From Brachybacterium halotolerans (GTDB lineage: Bacteria; Actinomycetota; Actinomycetes; Actinomycetales; Dermabacteraceae), in the NCBI RefSeq assembly GCF_016623465.1, contig NZ_JAEDAJ010000002.1:74093-138092 (forward strand): DNA of 64,000 nt, given 5' to 3'. Position numbers and translations under genes: made by a program. Below, in pieces: positions 56,286 to 64,000 of the stretch; the stretch's first letter is position 1, and each line of letters opens with the position of its first letter. The notes under the pieces are model-generated. The model was not told the DNA's origin. It searched no databases and saw only the letters and a list, made by a program, of their open reading frames with translations.

Positions 56286-58049
56286 CTATTCCCCACGCAC
56301 GAAAGCTCTGCGCACTCGGCCGATGGTCCTGCCCAGCGGAGCGAGCAGGGCGCGCCCTCTCGCAAACCGGCCTCCAGGCGTCCCCGTCGCAGCCGTGTCC
56401 TGCCCTGAGTCGACAGGCAGGGACGTCTCGTCCTTCTTCCAACGTGCCTCGAACACAACCGAGCTGATGTGGTTGACAGGCATGTGAGGGATCCTCGCCC
56501 CGTCGGGAATGACCGCCTTGGCCGCCCGGCCGCCCGCTGTGAGCTGCTCACTCGTCGCGAATGAGCCGTCCGCCAGGTACCACAGCCATCGGTTGTCGAT
56601 CCGAAACCGCATGGCCCAGCCGACGAACGCGCGTCCTGCAGCGACGAACTCTCCTCGCGGCAACGGGCTGCGACCGTCGTTGACGAAGCGACGACCTGGC
56701 CACCAGTACTCAAGCGCTCCGCTGGGAACCACTTTCGTCTTCACGCGCTCAGCCTCGTCGCGAAGTGCGACCGAGCGGCCAGCACTACCGCTGTGGAAGT
56801 GGACAGGGAACTGGATCTCCCGACGCCTCTGCTCGAACCGCTCCCGATCGATGGCAGTTCCGTCAGCGATCGAGGCTTCCGCGCGGCGTAGCGCCTCGAA
56901 GATGAACGCCTCCGAGTGCTCGCGCATTGACCGCAATGGGGCGTCGGTCGAGCGGAAGTCGACGTCCGAGGACAGCGTGCGGACGTCGTCATCGGGCGCA
57001 AACTGTTGGCCCTGAAGACCGAACGTGGCCAGAAAATTCGGCACTTTCTTCCCCATCCTCTTCCCAACGAAGAAGGGCGTCTCAAACAGCAGCGAAAAGC
57101 AACAACCATGGAAGGAGTTCGTGAACACACACTCCGCGTTCTCAATGTATCCCAACCATTCGTCCTGCCCAACGTCATACCGCGCCACATGCCGCACTTC
57201 GGGATCGTTGACTTGGCCATATTTCAAGGGCCTGTCAGACAGCTCTACAATCGTCAGATCATGAAGCTTCGCGTACTCTACGGCCTTCTCTACTGTGTCT
57301 GCGGAACGCCCCATCACGTAATAGAGCAGCAGATACTTCTCCTCGCGCGGGGCTACCGCCAGATCCCGCCAGAAGCGGCCGTCGTGCAACAGGACAGGAT
57401 CGAGCACTGTCGTCGCGTCCAGATCGGAGTTCTGCTCGATGTACGCTTCGAGGTCTGGTTCCCGCACTCCGATAGCCTCGATTTCCCCGAGGTAGGAGAA
57501 GAAGATATCTGCAGTCTTCCCCGTGAAGTCCTTGGAGATCCCTCGACTAGCCGCGTAAGCGATCTTCGGCTTACCCTCGAACGCCTTGCTACCCAACAGG
57601 AAGCCCCGGTCGAAAGTGTATGTGGGGTCAGCAGACCAGATCACGTCGGTCACGCAGATGTAGCAGTCAAAGCCGGGATCCTGTATCTCCAGGAGTTCGG
57701 AATCATACTGTTCCTCGGTGACGGTGAGATTCCTGCGCTCGAAGTCCTGGAATCGGTCAAATCGGCTAGCGCGTTCTGCGGCGAGGCTCCGGTAGCCGAC
57801 GGCCAGATCGGCCAGCCTCTCAAGCTTCGCCGGTGACGCGCCAGCCATAACAGCCTGCCGGTACTCTTTTTCGGCGTGGGCTGCCGGACTGCGCATGTCG
57901 TGGTCGCCGTACGTCACGGGCTTATAATCCAGAATGGTCGAGGAGTACCCGTTCTTCTCTAGGAATTTCTGGAACGCGTACGCGTGCAGCTGGCACGCAA
58001 AATTTAGGAACCGCGCATACTTGTTGATGCCGATGAGCCCGATCTCCAC
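56286..58049 (-). CDS. polysaccharide pyruvyl transferase family protein with C-terminal beta domain
   Basis: 587 aa. Pyruvyl transferase: LNFACQLHAYAFQKFLEKNGYSS, a helical insert, ICVTDVIWSADPTYTFDRGFLLG, KIAYAASRGISKDF, IGVREPDLEAYI, and VFTNSFHGCCFSLLFETPFFVGKRMG with the acceptor-site SFHG. The last about 150 residues look like a small separate domain (YWWPGRRFVNDGRSPL, AFVGWAMRFRIDNRWLWYLADGS) possibly polymer-binding. GTG start with GAGGGTG upstream. Base composition is less GC-rich than neighbouring genes (for example 57001-57120), hinting at transfer. Confidence 0.85.
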   Translation of the reverse strand: MEIGLIGINKYARFLNFACQLHAYAFQKFLEKNGYSSTILDYKPVTYGDHDMRSPAAHAEKEYRQAVMAGASPAKLERLADLAVGYRSLAAERASRFDRFQDFERRNLTVTEEQYDSELLEIQDPGFDCYICVTDVIWSADPTYTFDRGFLLGSKAFEGKPKIAYAASRGISKDFTGKTADIFFSYLGEIEAIGVREPDLEAYIEQNSDLDATTVLDPVLLHDGRFWRDLAVAPREEKYLLLYYVMGRSADTVEKAVEYAKLHDLTIVELSDRPLKYGQVNDPEVRHVARYDVGQDEWLGYIENAECVFTNSFHGCCFSLLFETPFFVGKRMGKKVPNFLATFGLQGQQFAPDDDVRTLSSDVDFRSTDAPLRSMREHSEAFIFEALRRAEASIADGTAIDRERFEQRRREIQFPVHFHSGSAGRSVALRDEAERVKTKVVPSGALEYWWPGRRFVNDGRSPLPRGEFVAAGRAFVGWAMRFRIDNRWLWYLADGSFATSEQLTAGGRAAKAVIPDGARIPHMPVNHISSVVFEARWKKDETSLPVDSGQDTAATGTPGGRFARGRALLAPLGRTIGRVRRAFVRGE

Positions 58050-58620
58050 GTTGCACCCTCGCCTTTCGGGTGCACCGACGATGGCGCACCGCCTAGAGGA
58101 TAGACAAGACAGAACCGGCAGCCGTAGTCGACCCGCCTACTGGATGCTCCGTGAACTACGAGCACAGTCGAAGGGACGAGACCACACCTACCGGGTGCCG
58201 AGGCCGTGGCATGCCTATTGCATCCACATCCGCGTCGGGGCTGGCTGAGTGTCGACACTGCACCGCAACACATCGTCGAGTCCGTTCTGTGCCCGCTTTC
58301 GCCGGTGGCGAGGCGCGTGTGCGGGAACGGCGATCCGCAGCACGGCACGCACGGGCCAGGCCGCGAGCAGCGCGCGCTGACAGCCCTCCCGGCAAACGGG
58401 CAGATTCCGGAAACCGAGCAACCGGATGATCGGCTCCACCCCCCGCCCCCCGAGGACGCGCGAGGCGCCAGGTGCACGGCTCTGCCACATGAGCTATGCA
58501 GCAACCACACCGCTCTTGCTGTGGCGCCCGCCACATATATCTGGTGCAATCGTGAGTGCTGCGGTCACCACCGCACGCCCTCCCGGCCCGGAAGAACGGG
58601 TCCGATCGAAGGAGAAGCAC
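58050..58620. other. 571-bp gap without a gene
   Basis: Between divergent genes at 58049 (minus) and 58621 (plus). It holds a 16-bp inverted repeat at 58520-58535 and an AT-rich CATATATC beside it; otherwise no gene, RNA or terminator that I can support. Frames open here on the minus strand are the tail of a long shadow of the gene at 58621. Confidence 0.6.
58520..58535. promoter_or_regulatory. 16-bp inverted repeat beside an AT-rich promoter-like site
   Basis: TGTGGCG-CC-CGCCACA, followed at once by TATATC; TTGCTG at 58516 could be a -35. About 85 bp before the ATG at 58621. Suits an operator-promoter overlap. Confidence 0.35.
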
Positions 58621-60501
58621 ATGGGTAACCTGCCCGGCTGGGTCATCCCGGTCATCATCCTCGTCATCGTGGTCCTCGCGATCCTGATCATCGTGGGGGT
58701 CGTCAGCTCTCGTCGGCGCCGTGCGCGCCAAGAGGAGATCGACCGCCAGCGGGCTGCCGAGCTCCGGCAGCAGGCGCAGAAGGACCAGGTCGGCGTGAAG
58801 GAGCGGGAGATCAGGGCCCGCGAGACCGAGCTCGAGGCCGACAAGGCGAAGGTCGAGGCCGAGCGCCGCGAGCAGTCCGCGCAGGAGCAGCGGCAGGAGG
58901 CCGACAACGCGCGTGCGGACGTCGATGATCGCCTGCGCCAGGCCGACGCTCTCGACCCCGACGTCGACACCAAGCACTCCGGCGCGCAGGACGGGACCGC
59001 CGTCCGCCGCGACACCGGTGACGCCGACGGCGCGACGGCGCGCCGGGATGCCGGCGCCCCGGCGGACACCTCGGACTCCCCGCCGACCACCGATCGTGAG
59101 GACGGTCGAGCGGCAGGAACGGGCGCGGCCGTCGGCGCAGGGGCCGCCGGCGCCGATGCCGGCGTCACCGCCAGCGAGGCCGGTGCCCGCTCGCGAGAGG
59201 AGAGCACCGACGAACAGGCGACGCGTTCGCATCGCAACGACGATGCCGTCACGCCGCGGGAACCCGTCCAGGAGGACGTCGACCACGACGGGCGCCGCCG
59301 GGCGGTCGACGGGCACGAGGACCGTCGCTCCACGGGCGAGACCGGGACCGCAGCCGCCGCGGGCGGAGCGGGCGCGGCCACGGCCGCCGGAGCCGGCGCC
59401 GCGGGAAGCCGCCCCGGCGACCAGCCGGCGGATGCGCGCCGCGTCGACGACGACCGTCCGCAGACCCACCGCGACGATGCCCGCGACCCCGAGACCGCGC
59501 CGCGGGACGCACGAGAGGTGCAGGCGCCTCGGCGCGAGAGGGACGAGCGCCCAGTGCCCGACCAGCAGGATCCCGGCGTCAGCACCCAGGACCCGCGCGC
59601 CGCCGAGCACGGGCTGCGGGACGATCGACGCGTCGGCGGCTCGCACGAGGCGACCACCGACACGGCCGCCGCAGGAGCCGGAACGACCGCTGCAGGAGTC
59701 GGAGCGGCCGGCGCCGGCGCCCGGCGGCCCGGCGACGAGACCCGGAGACCGGGAGACGACGAGGGCCGCGTCCTGACGGACGAGGAGATCGAAGCCCAGG
59801 GCGCCCAGCACGGCGAACGAAGTGAGAGCGCCGACGGCGTCGCGGGACACCGTGCGGAGGCTCCGGACGCCGCGGATCGCCGCGAGGTGGGCGAGGGCAC
59901 CCCGGATCGTCGCCTCCAGGATCAGGGCGTCGGCACCCACCGGGACGACATCCACGGCGGCACCCACGCCGCGGATGGCCGCGTCGCCGATGGGACTGCC
60001 GACCGCCCACGGGATGACGACCCTCGCATCGCAGGTCGGGACGACCGCGGACAGGGCGCCGAGCCGACCGATTCCGCCGCCGCGGGATCCGCCGCGGCGG
60101 GCACCCGCGCCGATGGCGCCGGGGCGACCGATGAGTACGACCGGGATCGGCAGGCGCCGGTCCAGGATCGACAGGCGCCGGTCCCGAATCAGCAGGCGCG
60201 GGTCCAGGATCGGCAGGCACCGGTCGATCCCGGTCAGCAGCAGCCTCTGAATAAGCAGGACCAGGTCTCGGGCCAGTGGGGCGCGGTCCCCGCTCAGGGC
60301 GATCAGGTCCCGGAGCAGCGCGGCCAGGCCCCCACCGGTGAGCAGGGAGAGGTCGACCCCTCGCAGCAGACCGAGCGCCCCGGCGGCGGGAGCACTCTCC
60401 CCGGGTCCGAGGCCGAGGGCTCCGACTCCGAGCAGGGGCTGCTCGACCGTCTGAAGAAGCTTGGCAAGGGCGACGACGGGCGCGGGTCCACCGGCATCTG
60501 A
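58621..60501 (+). CDS. single-pass membrane protein with coiled coil and long low-complexity region
   Basis: 626 aa. One N-terminal transmembrane helix (WVIPVIILVIVVLAILIIVGVV) then Arg-rich cytoplasmic stop-transfer, a coiled coil (about 35-105: AELRQQAQKDQVGVKEREIRARETELEADKA type heptads), then about 500 residues rich in Asp, Arg, Ala, Gly and Gln. Three spaced Gly/Ala stretches occur (GAAVGAGAAGADAG, AAAAGGAGAATAAGAGAAG, AAAGAGTTAAGVGAAGAGA). Short QAPVQDR-type repeats lie near the C-terminus. Start supported by AAGGAG 7 nt upstream. Function unknown; layout resembles envelope scaffold or YtxH/DUF948-like proteins. A hairpin terminator follows. Confidence 0.75.
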   Translation: MGNLPGWVIPVIILVIVVLAILIIVGVVSSRRRRARQEEIDRQRAAELRQQAQKDQVGVKEREIRARETELEADKAKVEAERREQSAQEQRQEADNARADVDDRLRQADALDPDVDTKHSGAQDGTAVRRDTGDADGATARRDAGAPADTSDSPPTTDREDGRAAGTGAAVGAGAAGADAGVTASEAGARSREESTDEQATRSHRNDDAVTPREPVQEDVDHDGRRRAVDGHEDRRSTGETGTAAAAGGAGAATAAGAGAAGSRPGDQPADARRVDDDRPQTHRDDARDPETAPRDAREVQAPRRERDERPVPDQQDPGVSTQDPRAAEHGLRDDRRVGGSHEATTDTAAAGAGTTAAGVGAAGAGARRPGDETRRPGDDEGRVLTDEEIEAQGAQHGERSESADGVAGHRAEAPDAADRREVGEGTPDRRLQDQGVGTHRDDIHGGTHAADGRVADGTADRPRDDDPRIAGRDDRGQGAEPTDSAAAGSAAAGTRADGAGATDEYDRDRQAPVQDRQAPVPNQQARVQDRQAPVDPGQQQPLNKQDQVSGQWGAVPAQGDQVPEQRGQAPTGEQGEVDPSQQTERPGGGSTLPGSEAEGSDSEQGLLDRLKKLGKGDDGRGSTGI

Positions 60502-60515
60502 TCCCGTCGCCCCGA

Positions 60516-60559
60516 CAGCGGGCGAGGGCAGCGTCTCCGGACGTTGCCCTCGCCCGCTG
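60516..60559 (+). terminator. strong hairpin terminator
   Basis: 18-bp stem with one mismatch (CAGCGGGCGAGGGCAGCG paired with CGTTGCCCTCGCCCGCTG), 8-nt loop, 14 bp after the stop at 60501. Confidence 0.75.
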
Positions 60560-60616
60560 CGAAGGGGCATGTGCCGGCCGACCTCGGCCTGGAATCCCAT
60601 GCTCGAGGAAGGGGAT

Positions 60617-60622
60617 TAGACT
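60617..60622 (+). promoter_or_regulatory. -10 element TAGACT for a leaderless transcript
   Basis: TAGACT is followed by exactly 7 nt and the ATG at 60630, with no ribosome site: the typical leaderless arrangement. Confidence 0.5.
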
Positions 60623-60629
60623 CGATCCA

Positions 60630-60815
60630 ATGATGCCGCTCGAGCCCCTCTTGGCCTTCTACGGGTGCTCCGCCCTCGTGCTGATCCTCCTTGTCATCGT
60701 CGGTGTCGTCATCGGACGGCGCTTCCGCCGCCGCGACGAGCAGGAGGCACGGCGAGAGCGCGAGCGCGCCGCGGCCTCCCCCGTCAGTCCCCCGGAGGAT
60801 GCGACCGGCCGATGA
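60630..60815 (+). CDS. small single-pass membrane protein, 61 aa
   Basis: One transmembrane helix (GCSALVLILLVIVGVVIG) followed by a very basic/acidic tail (GRRFRRRDEQEARRERERAAA). It resembles the N-terminus of the protein encoded just upstream at 58621 (hydrophobic helix then RRRR-rich segment), so it may be a related short membrane anchor. Leaderless promoter. Function unknown. Confidence 0.55.
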   Translation: MMPLEPLLAFYGCSALVLILLVIVGVVIGRRFRRRDEQEARRERERAAASPVSPPEDATGR

Positions 60816-60849
60816 GCCGTGACGCGCGCGGGCGCAGACGCCCGCGGGT

Positions 60850-61626
60850 TCAGTGGGCGAGCAAAGCGTCCGCAATCCGCTCGTAGACGTCCTGGGTGTA
60901 GTGGAACGGGGCGTGGCCCCAGCGGTGCTCGGGGTCCGAGCGGACCTCCTCGGCGTCCAGCTCGATCGTCTGCACCCCCAGTCCCCGCAGGTGGGCGTAG
61001 TAGCGGGCGAAGCGCTCGTTCGCGTCCTCAGGGCTGATGCCCATGCTCGCCGGGGTTTCGGAGCCGTCGGCCGCAGTGCGCGCCCACGGCACCTCGAGCA
61101 CGACCGTGCGCTGCGCGAGGCCGGCTTCCGACAGCGTCGCGTGGAAGGCGGTGGCCGCCGTCGCCCAGGCCTCGAAGTGCTCGTCGTCGCCGAAGGGGAC
61201 GTGCAGGGATCCCGCGAGGGCCGCCCGCACGTCGGGGTTGCGCATCACGTCGATGCTGCGCGTGACCACGTCGCCGTCGAGATACCCTTGGACGCCGTGG
61301 CGCTCGTCTGCGAGATCCCACACCACCAGGTCGCTGTGCGGGGCCTCTTCGAGGATGCGCTGGGCGGCGTCGCCCGCGAAGTCGCCCTCCATCATCCGGC
61401 GCTGGAAGGGCGAGTCGATCACCGCGTCCTGCGGGAACTTGGCGCTCGCGTCGTTCCCGACCGAGAGCACGGACTGGCGCGCGATGTATCCGGCCACCTC
61501 GATGCGATCGTGCGCGGCGAGGTCCACGGTGTCCCGCGAGACGCAGCTGCCGAAGATGGTGACCCGCAGCACGGGCCGCCCTGTGGTCTCGGGCACGGGT
61601 CTCCTCAGGTCTGCGGACAGGGGCAT
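60850..61626 (-). CDS. DUF6270 protein (SGNH-like)
   Basis: 258 aa. The defining FGSCVSRD motif (Cys28 region) near the N-terminus, then YIARQSVLSVG, SPFQRRMMEGDF, DLVVWDLADERHG and C-terminal GHAPFHYTQDVYERIADAL with a conserved His. DUF6270 proteins occur in actinobacterial and streptococcal surface-polysaccharide clusters and resemble SGNH enzymes with Cys or Ser in block I. ATG 61626 chosen; a TATAGT hexamer lies 15 bp upstream on the minus strand. Confidence 0.8.
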   Translation of the reverse strand: MPLSADLRRPVPETTGRPVLRVTIFGSCVSRDTVDLAAHDRIEVAGYIARQSVLSVGNDASAKFPQDAVIDSPFQRRMMEGDFAGDAAQRILEEAPHSDLVVWDLADERHGVQGYLDGDVVTRSIDVMRNPDVRAALAGSLHVPFGDDEHFEAWATAATAFHATLSEAGLAQRTVVLEVPWARTAADGSETPASMGISPEDANERFARYYAHLRGLGVQTIELDAEEVRSDPEHRWGHAPFHYTQDVYERIADALLAH

Positions 61627-61720
61627 CCGCCAAGCGGCTGCACTATACGGTGTGAGCGTCAGGGTACTCGGGCTCGCTCGGGCCCCGGCGCTTCCATCCC
61701 GACCTGTGCAGGAGACCACT

Positions 61721-63634
61721 GTGTCCGAGTCCCGTTCGCCGCTGCGCACCGCGCGCACCGCCTTCTGGCATCTCCGCCACGGGGGCCTGTCCCAGGTGCG
61801 CACGTGGAGGCGTCGGCAGCGGGTGGGCGCGCTCACCGCGACCGCCGAGAGCACAGCGAGCGACGACGGCCGCCTCACCTTCGCCCCCGGCGCCCTGCCC
61901 GAGCGTCCCCCGCACCTGCCGGGGCTGCGCGCGGCCGTGATCCTCGACGATTTCTCGATGCTCGCCTGGTCCTACGAGATGGAGACCATCGCCGTCACCC
62001 CGGGCGAGTGGCACGAGCAGCTCGCGGACGGAAATGTGGACCTGCTGCTCGTCGAGTCCGCCTGGCACGGGAACCAGGACGCCTGGCAGTACCAGCTGAC
62101 CGGGTCGAAGGCACCGAGCACGGCCCTGCGCGAGGTCGTGGAGCACTGCCGCGCCCTTGGCATCCCGACCGTCTTCTGGAACAAGGAGGACCCGCCGCAC
62201 TTCGAGGACTTCCTGGACACCGCGCGGCTGTTCGACCAGGTGTTCACGACGGACGTGACGCTGCTGCCCCGCTACCGCGAAGAGCTGGGGCACAATCGCG
62301 TGGACGTGCTGCCCTTCGCCGCGCAGAGCGCCGTGCACAATCCGGTGCGGCCCCAGCACGGCCATCAGACGCGGGACGTGGCCTTCGCTGGGATGTACTT
62401 CGCGCACAAGTTCCCCGAGCGCCGCGAGCAGATGGCCATGCTGCTGGGTGGTGCGCTCGACGCCTCCGCGCGCATGGACCACGGGCTCGAGATCTTCTCC
62501 CGCTTCCTGGGCGACGATCCGCGCTACCAGTTCCCCGGGGAGCTCGCCCAGCGCGTGGTGGGCTCGCTCCCCTACCAGCAGATGCTCACCGCCTACAAGG
62601 CGTACAAGGTCTTCCTCAACGTGAACTCGGTGGTGACGAGCCCCTCGATGTGCGCGCGGCGCATCTTCGAGATCTCCGCCTCGGGCACTCCCGTGGTGAC
62701 GGCCCCCTCCCCTGCACTGCACCACTTCTTCCCACCGGACGAGGTGCCGGTGGCCGGCGACCGGGAGGAGGCCGCGCACCTGACCCGCGCCCTCGTGCGC
62801 TCGCGCGAGCTTCGCGACCGCACGGTCCACCTCGCCCAGCGCCGCATCTGGCGGGAGCACACGTACACCCACCGGGCACGGCAGGTGCTCGAGTCCGTGG
62901 GTCTGGGCGAGCGCGCCGGCCGGGCGGGGATCGCGGGCGACGCCGGTCTGCCGACGGTGAGCGTGCTCGCCGCCACGAACCGTCCCCGTCAGGTCGAGCA
63001 CCTGGTCTCCCAGGTCGCGCAGCAGATCGTCTCGCCGCAGCTGGTGCTCGTCACACATGGCTTCACCGTCGATCCCCGCGTGGTCGCCGCGGCCCATGAG
63101 GCCGGCATCGCGGAGCTCGTGATCCGGGAGATCCCCTCCGACCTCTCGCTGGGAGCATGCCTGAATGCAGCGGTCGCCGCCTCCGACGGCGCCGTGCTCG
63201 CGAAGATGGACGACGACGACCTCTACGGCCCCTGGTACCTGCACGACCTGCTGCGGGCTCGGGATTTCGCGGGCGCCGACGTGGTCGGCAAGCAGGCCCA
63301 CTTCATGTACCTGGGCGGGACCAGGGCAACGCTGCTGCGCTTCCCGTGGCAGGAGCACCGCTTCACCGACCGGGTGATGGGGCCGACGATCACCGCTGGG
63401 AGGGAGGTGTTCGAGGCCCATCCGTTCGCCGACGTCGCGCGCGGGGAGGACACCGGGTTGCTCGAAGCTGTCGGCCGGGCCGGCGGCGTCATCTACTCCG
63501 CGGACCGCTTCGGCTTCACCCAGATGCGCGCCGGGGACTCCCATGGCCACGCCTGGTCCACGAACGACCGCGAGCTCCTGGCCACCGGGGACGTCGCCTG
63601 GTTCGGGCGCAATGACGCTCACGTGATGATCTGA
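61721..63634 (+). CDS. two-domain glycosyltransferase: CgeB-like plus GT2
   Basis: 637 aa. Residues about 60-400: CgeB/DUF3880-type GT-B domain (AAVILDDFSMLAWSYE, LLLVESAWHGN, GIPTVFWNKEDPPHFEDFL, VAFAGMYFAHKFPERREQM, VFLNVNSVVTSPSMCARRIFEISASGTPVV). About 410-637: GT2 domain (VSVLAATNRPRQVEHLV, QIVSPQLVLVTHG, LGACLNAAVAASDGAVLAKMDDDDLYGPWYL with a DDDD metal site, GEDTGLLEAV). Two transferases in one chain suggest a repeat-unit or processive polymer. GTG start after GCAGGAG; divergent from the DUF6270 gene. Confidence 0.85.
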   Translation: MSESRSPLRTARTAFWHLRHGGLSQVRTWRRRQRVGALTATAESTASDDGRLTFAPGALPERPPHLPGLRAAVILDDFSMLAWSYEMETIAVTPGEWHEQLADGNVDLLLVESAWHGNQDAWQYQLTGSKAPSTALREVVEHCRALGIPTVFWNKEDPPHFEDFLDTARLFDQVFTTDVTLLPRYREELGHNRVDVLPFAAQSAVHNPVRPQHGHQTRDVAFAGMYFAHKFPERREQMAMLLGGALDASARMDHGLEIFSRFLGDDPRYQFPGELAQRVVGSLPYQQMLTAYKAYKVFLNVNSVVTSPSMCARRIFEISASGTPVVTAPSPALHHFFPPDEVPVAGDREEAAHLTRALVRSRELRDRTVHLAQRRIWREHTYTHRARQVLESVGLGERAGRAGIAGDAGLPTVSVLAATNRPRQVEHLVSQVAQQIVSPQLVLVTHGFTVDPRVVAAAHEAGIAELVIREIPSDLSLGACLNAAVAASDGAVLAKMDDDDLYGPWYLHDLLRARDFAGADVVGKQAHFMYLGGTRATLLRFPWQEHRFTDRVMGPTITAGREVFEAHPFADVARGEDTGLLEAVGRAGGVIYSADRFGFTQMRAGDSHGHAWSTNDRELLATGDVAWFGRNDAHVMI

Positions 63635-63715
63635 AGCTGGGGGCGACTCAGCTCCGCGCGTGCGCGCTCAGAACTCTCTGATCGGATTCGCTGGAAATCG
63701 TGTGAATCGGACATG

Positions 63716-63721
63716 TAGTCT
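63716..63721 (+). promoter_or_regulatory. -10 element TAGTCT
   Basis: TAGTCT 24 bp before the ATG at 63746, with TGGAAA at 63692 as a possible -35 (18-bp spacer). Confidence 0.35.
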
Positions 63722-63745
63722 CACGGGCGAGCACGAGGAGGCACC

Positions 63746-63922
63746 ATGACGACGTACGCACAGCTGAGGCGGCTCGCGGCCGACTGCCGCGCCGAGAGGG
63801 AGAAGGCCCCCCTGGATCCGGACTCCCTGGACGCCCTTCTCGATATCGCCGAGCTGCATGACGCGGCGCGCGGCGAGGCCGAGCACAGGCCGGAGGAGCG
63901 CGTCGGCTCGACCGTGTCCTGA
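63746..63922 (+). CDS. small acidic-basic hypothetical protein, 58 aa
   Basis: Complete small frame beginning MTTYAQLRRLAADCRAEREK and ending EERVGSTVS. It has a ribosome site (GAGGAGG) 5 nt upstream and a promoter-like TAGTCT, and is mostly predicted helix (LDALLDIAELHDAARGEAE). No family recognised. Convincing expression signals are the main support. Confidence 0.5.
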   Translation: MTTYAQLRRLAADCRAEREKAPLDPDSLDALLDIAELHDAARGEAEHRPEERVGSTVS

Positions 63923-64000
63923 CCTCGCCGGAGGGGACGTCGCGGGCTCGCGCGAGAGCCTGTCGACGGCGATCCCGCGGTGGGGAAGAATGGCGGGGCA

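Noticed and set aside
58156-60600. 814-codon open frame on the minus strand
   Set aside because: Exact antisense of the membrane coiled-coil gene at 58621, which has a ribosome site and a sensible domain order; the antisense frame is compositionally biased and motif-free.

Overview
This 64 kb window comes from a very GC-rich actinobacterium. Mycothiol-type enzymes, CDP-polyol wall-polymer genes and a methylcitrate-cycle operon point to the Micrococcales, and I infer a Brachybacterium-like member of the Dermabacteraceae; no rRNA or marker gene here proves the genus. I found no tRNA, rRNA, CRISPR array, insertion sequence or prophage.

Layout. 1-5250: end of a prpB-prpC methylcitrate operon, an FAD monooxygenase, an aldo/keto reductase, a DUF2087-like protein and a small unknown protein. 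5287-13145: a methyltransferase, a single gene fusing the mycothiol glycosyltransferase MshA to an MshB-like deacetylase, an ADP-ribosylglycohydrolase, a membrane protein, an M13 metallopeptidase and a small membrane protein. 13182-16654: a perfect 54-bp palindrome, then a TPP riboswitch controlling an HMP/thiamine ECF transporter (YkoE plus a fused YkoD-YkoC protein). 16787-20122: ankyrin protein, the coupled rpiB-nei-gnat operon (minus strand) and a mycothiol-linked DsbA-like protein. 20368-24056: a heterodimeric ABC exporter with one dead ATP site, followed by a poly-C tract. 24458-27877: an ugp-like sugar/glycerophosphodiester importer without its ATPase. 28192-29402: an orphan DUF4194 (JetB/MksE-like) gene divergent from an alkyltransferase-like gene.

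29594-63634 is a large cell-wall glycopolymer locus. It holds a GlfT2-like galactofuranosyltransferase, four CDP-glycerol glycerophosphotransferase-family polymerases, two GT4 glycosyltransferases, the TagG/TagH-type exporter, three polysaccharide pyruvyl transferases (one fused to a GT8-like domain), two cytidylyltransferase plus dehydrogenase pairs (one of them in a tarIJL-like operon), an SGNH protein, a hexapeptide acyltransferase, a DUF6270 protein and a CgeB/GT2 two-domain glycosyltransferase. Together they would make CDP-activated polyol phosphates, polymerise and glycosylate or pyruvylate them, and export the chain: a teichoic-acid-like wall polymer. Inside it is a PP-loop gene broken only by two in-frame stops, in a stretch (about 54.4-58.5 kb) that looks less GC-rich than the rest.

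The items I rate highest are the MshA-MshB fusion, the twice-stopped PP-loop gene, the orphan DUF4194 gene, the loopless palindrome and the strongly asymmetric ABC exporter.
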